DNA of 8,810 nt, taken from NCBI GenBank assembly GCA_015657395.1, contig JADLKI010000003.1:129741-138550 (forward strand), in the 5' to 3' direction. Made by a program: the position numbers and the translations under genes. Position 1 is the stretch's first letter. Each line of letters starts with the position of its first letter. This DNA is from Spirochaetales bacterium (GTDB lineage: Bacteria > Spirochaetota > Spirochaetia > Treponematales > Rectinemataceae). Under the pieces are notes generated by a model. The model was not told where the DNA came from. It saw only the letters and a program-made list of their open reading frames with translations, and did not search any database. This document shows, piece by piece, positions 6,515 through 8,810 of this stretch.

Positions 6515-7090
6515 ATGAACAAGAGACCGTATGTGGACATCGGGTCCATCTTCGATGACATTTTCGAAGCGGCGAAGGATTTCGGTGAGCGCGTGAAAAA
6601 TTTCGCACCCGATTTTAATGGACCGAGAAGCGGGGATGAACACGAGGGCGACCAGGACAGACATGGCTGCCACGGTATGGGTGGCGGCGCATGGTTTGAA
6701 GCGCATGGAGACGACAACGTCGACTATTATCCGAACTATTCGTACCCGCCCCTGAATGTGTACATGCTCGCCGACAAGAGCCTTGTGTTCGAATTTGCCC
6801 TGGCCGGTTTCGACGAGAAGAACATGAACCTCTCTTTCCAGGGCGATTACATGGTGTTTTCGGCCCGCATCGATGTCGAGCAGCCCGAAGAAGGCGTACG
6901 CTATTTCAAGCGGCGGCTCAAACTGAAAGACATCGACAAGCAGAAGTATTACGTGCCCGCGGACAAATTCGACCAGGAGAAGGTCAAGGCCGCATTCCGC
7001 AACGGCATCCTCAAGGTGACGGTGCCGCCCAAAGACGTGGTCGACACTCCCGAGGGCATCAAGATCGAGATCGTGAAAGAGGGAGAGTAA
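6515..7090 (+). CDS. Small heat-shock protein, Hsp20/alpha-crystallin family
   Basis: This encodes a 191-residue cytosolic ATP-independent holdase chaperone that would bind unfolding proteins under stress. The alpha-crystallin domain spans about residues 78-171: it opens with PPLNVYMLADKSLVFEFALAGFD and closes with the family signature AAFRNGILKVTVP (159-171). A C-terminal IKIEI (182-186) supplies the I-x-I motif that docks subunits into oligomers. The N-terminal arm (1-35) is amphipathic with Phe residues. A segment at about 36-70 is unusual, rich in His, Gly, Asp and Glu (DEHEGD, RHGCHGMGGG), and makes the protein longer than a typical 140-160-residue sHsp. The ATG at 6515 is chosen because AGGAGGA lies at 6504-6510; an upstream in-frame TTG at 6422 overlaps the -10 box and precedes the predicted transcript start. 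It is a single-gene unit ending at a bidirectional terminator. Confidence 0.92.
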   Translation: MNKRPYVDIGSIFDDIFEAAKDFGERVKNFAPDFNGPRSGDEHEGDQDRHGCHGMGGGAWFEAHGDDNVDYYPNYSYPPLNVYMLADKSLVFEFALAGFDEKNMNLSFQGDYMVFSARIDVEQPEEGVRYFKRRLKLKDIDKQKYYVPADKFDQEKVKAAFRNGILKVTVPPKDVVDTPEGIKIEIVKEGE

Positions 7091-7120
7091 GGCAGTCTCC
7101 GCCTGCATAGAAGAATAAAA

Positions 7121-7158
7121 AGAAGGGCGCGGTTCCGCCAGGGGCCGCGCCCTTTCTT
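7121..7158. terminator. Bidirectional terminator between convergent hsp20 and DUF1667 genes
   Basis: A perfect 10-bp stem pairs AAGGGCGCGG (7123-7132) with CCGCGCCCTT (7145-7154) around a 12-base loop. The plus strand continues TCTTGT; the minus strand continues CTTTTTATTC (complement of 7113-7122), the better T-tract. It lies 32 bases after the hsp20 stop and 15 bases beyond the stop of the minus-strand gene, so it can end both transcripts. Confidence 0.8.
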
Positions 7159-7169
7159 GTGACACTGCG

Positions 7170-7559
7170 CTATTTTGAAGCTATGCTGCGCGCGACGATG
7201 ACGTCCACCTCAGTGCCGAGCGCCTTCTGCAGCACCACCGTGCCCCGGACGGCGGGCAGGCGGACGGTGATGCCTCTCAGTGCGCCGAGAAGTTCCGGAA
7301 TTTTCTCTTTGGGAAAAGCTACTGTCGTGCGCACGGGAACGCGGCGCGGCAGGTCCGATCCCGGCCCCGGCACGCTTCCGTCCGGCAGCAGGGCGGCACA
7401 GGTGAAGGTCACCACGCGCTTCGGGTTGAAAATCTCCTCGCGCGCATAGTGCTCCCCGCGCGCACAGCGGTTGCCGGTCACTTTCATTTCGCCGTGCTCG
7501 TCGGTGTCCACGACGAGGTGGCAGCCCATGGGGCAGGTAATGCAGATCAGTTCTCGCAT
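7170..7559 (-). CDS. DUF1667 family protein with CxxC-type cysteines
   Basis: This encodes a 129-residue cytosolic protein of the DUF1667 family (conserved cysteine pairs). The N-terminus reads MRELICITCPMGCHL, with Cys 6, 9 and 13 spaced CxxCxxxC; Cys32 follows in GNRCARGEHYAREE, and Cys54 lies in VTFTCAALL. The first four cysteines would suit a zinc or iron-sulfur site. The remainder includes the family's PVRTTVAFPKEKI and a C-terminal GTEVDVIVARS. Compared with my recollection of the family, about 15 extra residues (PDGSVPGPGSDLPRR) sit between the first TFTC strand and PVRT. The start at 7559, not the in-frame ATG at 7583, is supported by AAGGAA six to eight bases upstream, overlapping the stop of the preceding oxidoreductase gene. 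The pair is surely co-transcribed. The biochemical role is not established; an electron-transfer partner of the flavoprotein is a reasonable inference. Confidence 0.88.
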   Translation of the reverse strand: MRELICITCPMGCHLVVDTDEHGEMKVTGNRCARGEHYAREEIFNPKRVVTFTCAALLPDGSVPGPGSDLPRRVPVRTTVAFPKEKIPELLGALRGITVRLPAVRGTVVLQKALGTEVDVIVARSIASK

Positions 7560-7569
7560 GGAATTTTCC

Positions 7570-8810
7570 TTACACCAGCGCAATCTCGACTGTCGAATCG
7601 CGGCCCGCCGCTGCCACGGCCTTGGGCTCGAGCGTCAGACTCAGCATCTCCGAAGGCTGGACGTGCGCGAGCCTGCGCGATTTCACCACGGCGCCGTCGA
7701 GGCGGACTTCGAGCTGCGCATCGTTCTTCACGATGAGACTGCGCATGTAGAGCCGGTTTTCGCGCTCGGGATTGATGCGCATGGGCATCACATAGCGGAT
7801 ATTCGGGCCGGTTTTGGCACGGATTTCGCGCGCCGGCCGGTAGCCCGAGAGCCATGCCGCCGCATTGGCTCCCGCACGCCGCGCCTCTTCGGCCACATAG
7901 TCGACGAGATCGTGCACGTGCAGGACATTGCCGCAGGCAAACACGCCCGGCATCGTGGTCATGAGCATGCTGTCGACCCAGGGCCCGTTCGTGGCGGGCT
8001 GAATCTCGATCCCCGCATTGCGCGAAATCTCGTTTTCCGGGACGAGGCCCACCGACAGAAGCACGGTGTCGCAGGCGATTTTGAAGGCCTTTTCGTGCAT
8101 GAGCGCACCCGACTCGATCGGCGTCACCTCGATGCCCTCGACTCTGTCTCTCCCGTAGATATCGGTCACGAGGTGCGACAGGTAGAGCGGGATGCTGAAA
8201 TCGTTGAGGCACTGCACGATGTTGCGCGTGAGCCCGCTCGGATACGGCAGAATTTCGATCACCGCGTGGACCTTGCATCCCGACCAGCTCATGCGGCGCG
8301 CCATGATGAGCCCGATATCGCCCGAACCGATGATCACCACATCTCTGCCCGGTATATAGCCTTCGATGTTCACGAGACGCTGGGCGAGCCCCGCCGTGTA
8401 GACACCCGCCGGCCGAGTGCCCGGGATGCGGATGTTCCCGCGGCTGCGCTCGCGGCAGCCCATCGCCAGAATTATCGCGCGCGCCTCGATGCGCATCATG
8501 CCCTGCGAGGGCGACACGCAGTAGATGGCCTTCAATCCGCCTTCTTCGCGGATGTCGAGTACGGTCGTGCGGAGCGAGGCCTGAATGTTCCGCTTCCGGA
8601 TATCCTCTTCAAAGCGTTGGGCGAACTCGGGGCCGGTGAGCTCCTCGTTGAACTCGATGAGGCCGAATCCGTTGTGGATGCACTGCATGAGAATGCCGCC
8701 GAGCGTATCCTCCCGCTCCAGAATGAGCACCGGATGACCGCGCGCGTCGAGTTCGAGCGCAGCAGCCATGCCCGCGGCGCCTCCGCCTATGACGACCGCA
8801 TCGTAGGTAA
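7570..8810 (-). CDS. FAD/NAD-dependent oxidoreductase of the GlpA-DUF1667 operon type (5' truncated at window edge)
   Basis: This is a two-dinucleotide-binding flavoprotein (pyridine nucleotide-disulfide oxidoreductase fold), with about 412 residues visible. The frame stays open to the right edge: upstream of the internal ATG at 8769 it reads TYDAVVIGGGAAG, the FAD-binding GxGxxG, so the true start is probably only a few codons outside the window. Numbering from the Met at 8769, an ERE after the second strand binds FAD ribose; LGGILMQCIHNGFGL (23-37) follows; VVIIGSGDIGLIMARRM (144-160) is the NAD(P)-binding Rossmann motif; and PGVFACGNVLHVHDLVDYVAEE (274-295) is the second FAD motif with CGN in place of the common GD. 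It probably passes electrons between NAD(H) and a partner. In related operons it adjoins a GlpA-like glycerol-3-phosphate dehydrogenase; that gene is not in view. Ten bases separate it from the DUF1667 gene. Confidence 0.88.
   Translation of the reverse strand, partial: TYDAVVIGGGAAGMAAALELDARGHPVLILEREDTLGGILMQCIHNGFGLIEFNEELTGPEFAQRFEEDIRKRNIQASLRTTVLDIREEGGLKAIYCVSPSQGMMRIEARAIILAMGCRERSRGNIRIPGTRPAGVYTAGLAQRLVNIEGYIPGRDVVIIGSGDIGLIMARRMSWSGCKVHAVIEILPYPSGLTRNIVQCLNDFSIPLYLSHLVTDIYGRDRVEGIEVTPIESGALMHEKAFKIACDTVLLSVGLVPENEISRNAGIEIQPATNGPWVDSMLMTTMPGVFACGNVLHVHDLVDYVAEEARRAGANAAAWLSGYRPAREIRAKTGPNIRYVMPMRINPERENRLYMRSLIVKNDAQLEVRLDGAVVKSRRLAHVQPSEMLSLTLEPKAVAAAGRDSTVEIALV

Overview
This window comes from a GC-rich, diderm bacterium that looks spirochaete-like or from a related anaerobic lineage. 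That assignment is inference. It rests on the FeoB iron uptake gene, an outer-membrane-type protein with a C-terminal beta-barrel-like region, a periplasmic nucleotidase and a DUF1667/flavoprotein operon of the kind found in anaerobes. No ribosomal or other taxonomic marker is present.

Layout, left to right. (1) The 3' end of feoB (+) enters from the left edge. (2) An MFS drug-efflux-type transporter (+) with its own AT-rich promoter follows. It lies between two perfect 25-bp direct repeats that copy the last codons and stop of feoB, so the block looks inserted. (3) A secreted outer-membrane-type protein (-) ends tail-to-tail against that block and has a good sigma70-type promoter. (4) An NADPH-dependent FMN reductase (-) is transcribed divergently from (5) a secreted 5'-nucleotidase/metallophosphatase (+). 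(6) A 264-bp intergenic stretch holds a terminator hairpin, a sigma70-type promoter and a structured leader in front of (7) a small heat-shock protein (+). (8) A bidirectional terminator separates this from (9) a DUF1667 CxxC protein and (10) an FAD/NAD oxidoreductase, both on the minus strand. The oxidoreductase runs off the right edge.

How the genes relate. Only the last two form a clear operon: 10 nt apart, with the second gene's ribosome binding site overlapping the first gene's stop codon. In other genomes this pair usually sits beside a GlpA-like glycerol-3-phosphate dehydrogenase, which would lie beyond the right edge. The other genes appear to be single transcription units for iron uptake, efflux, cell-envelope function, flavin redox chemistry, nucleotide scavenging and protein folding. 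The most notable structure is the repeat-flanked transporter. Without the insert, feoB and the outer-membrane gene would end only 18 bp apart. I see no rRNA, tRNA, CRISPR array, transposase or integrase.
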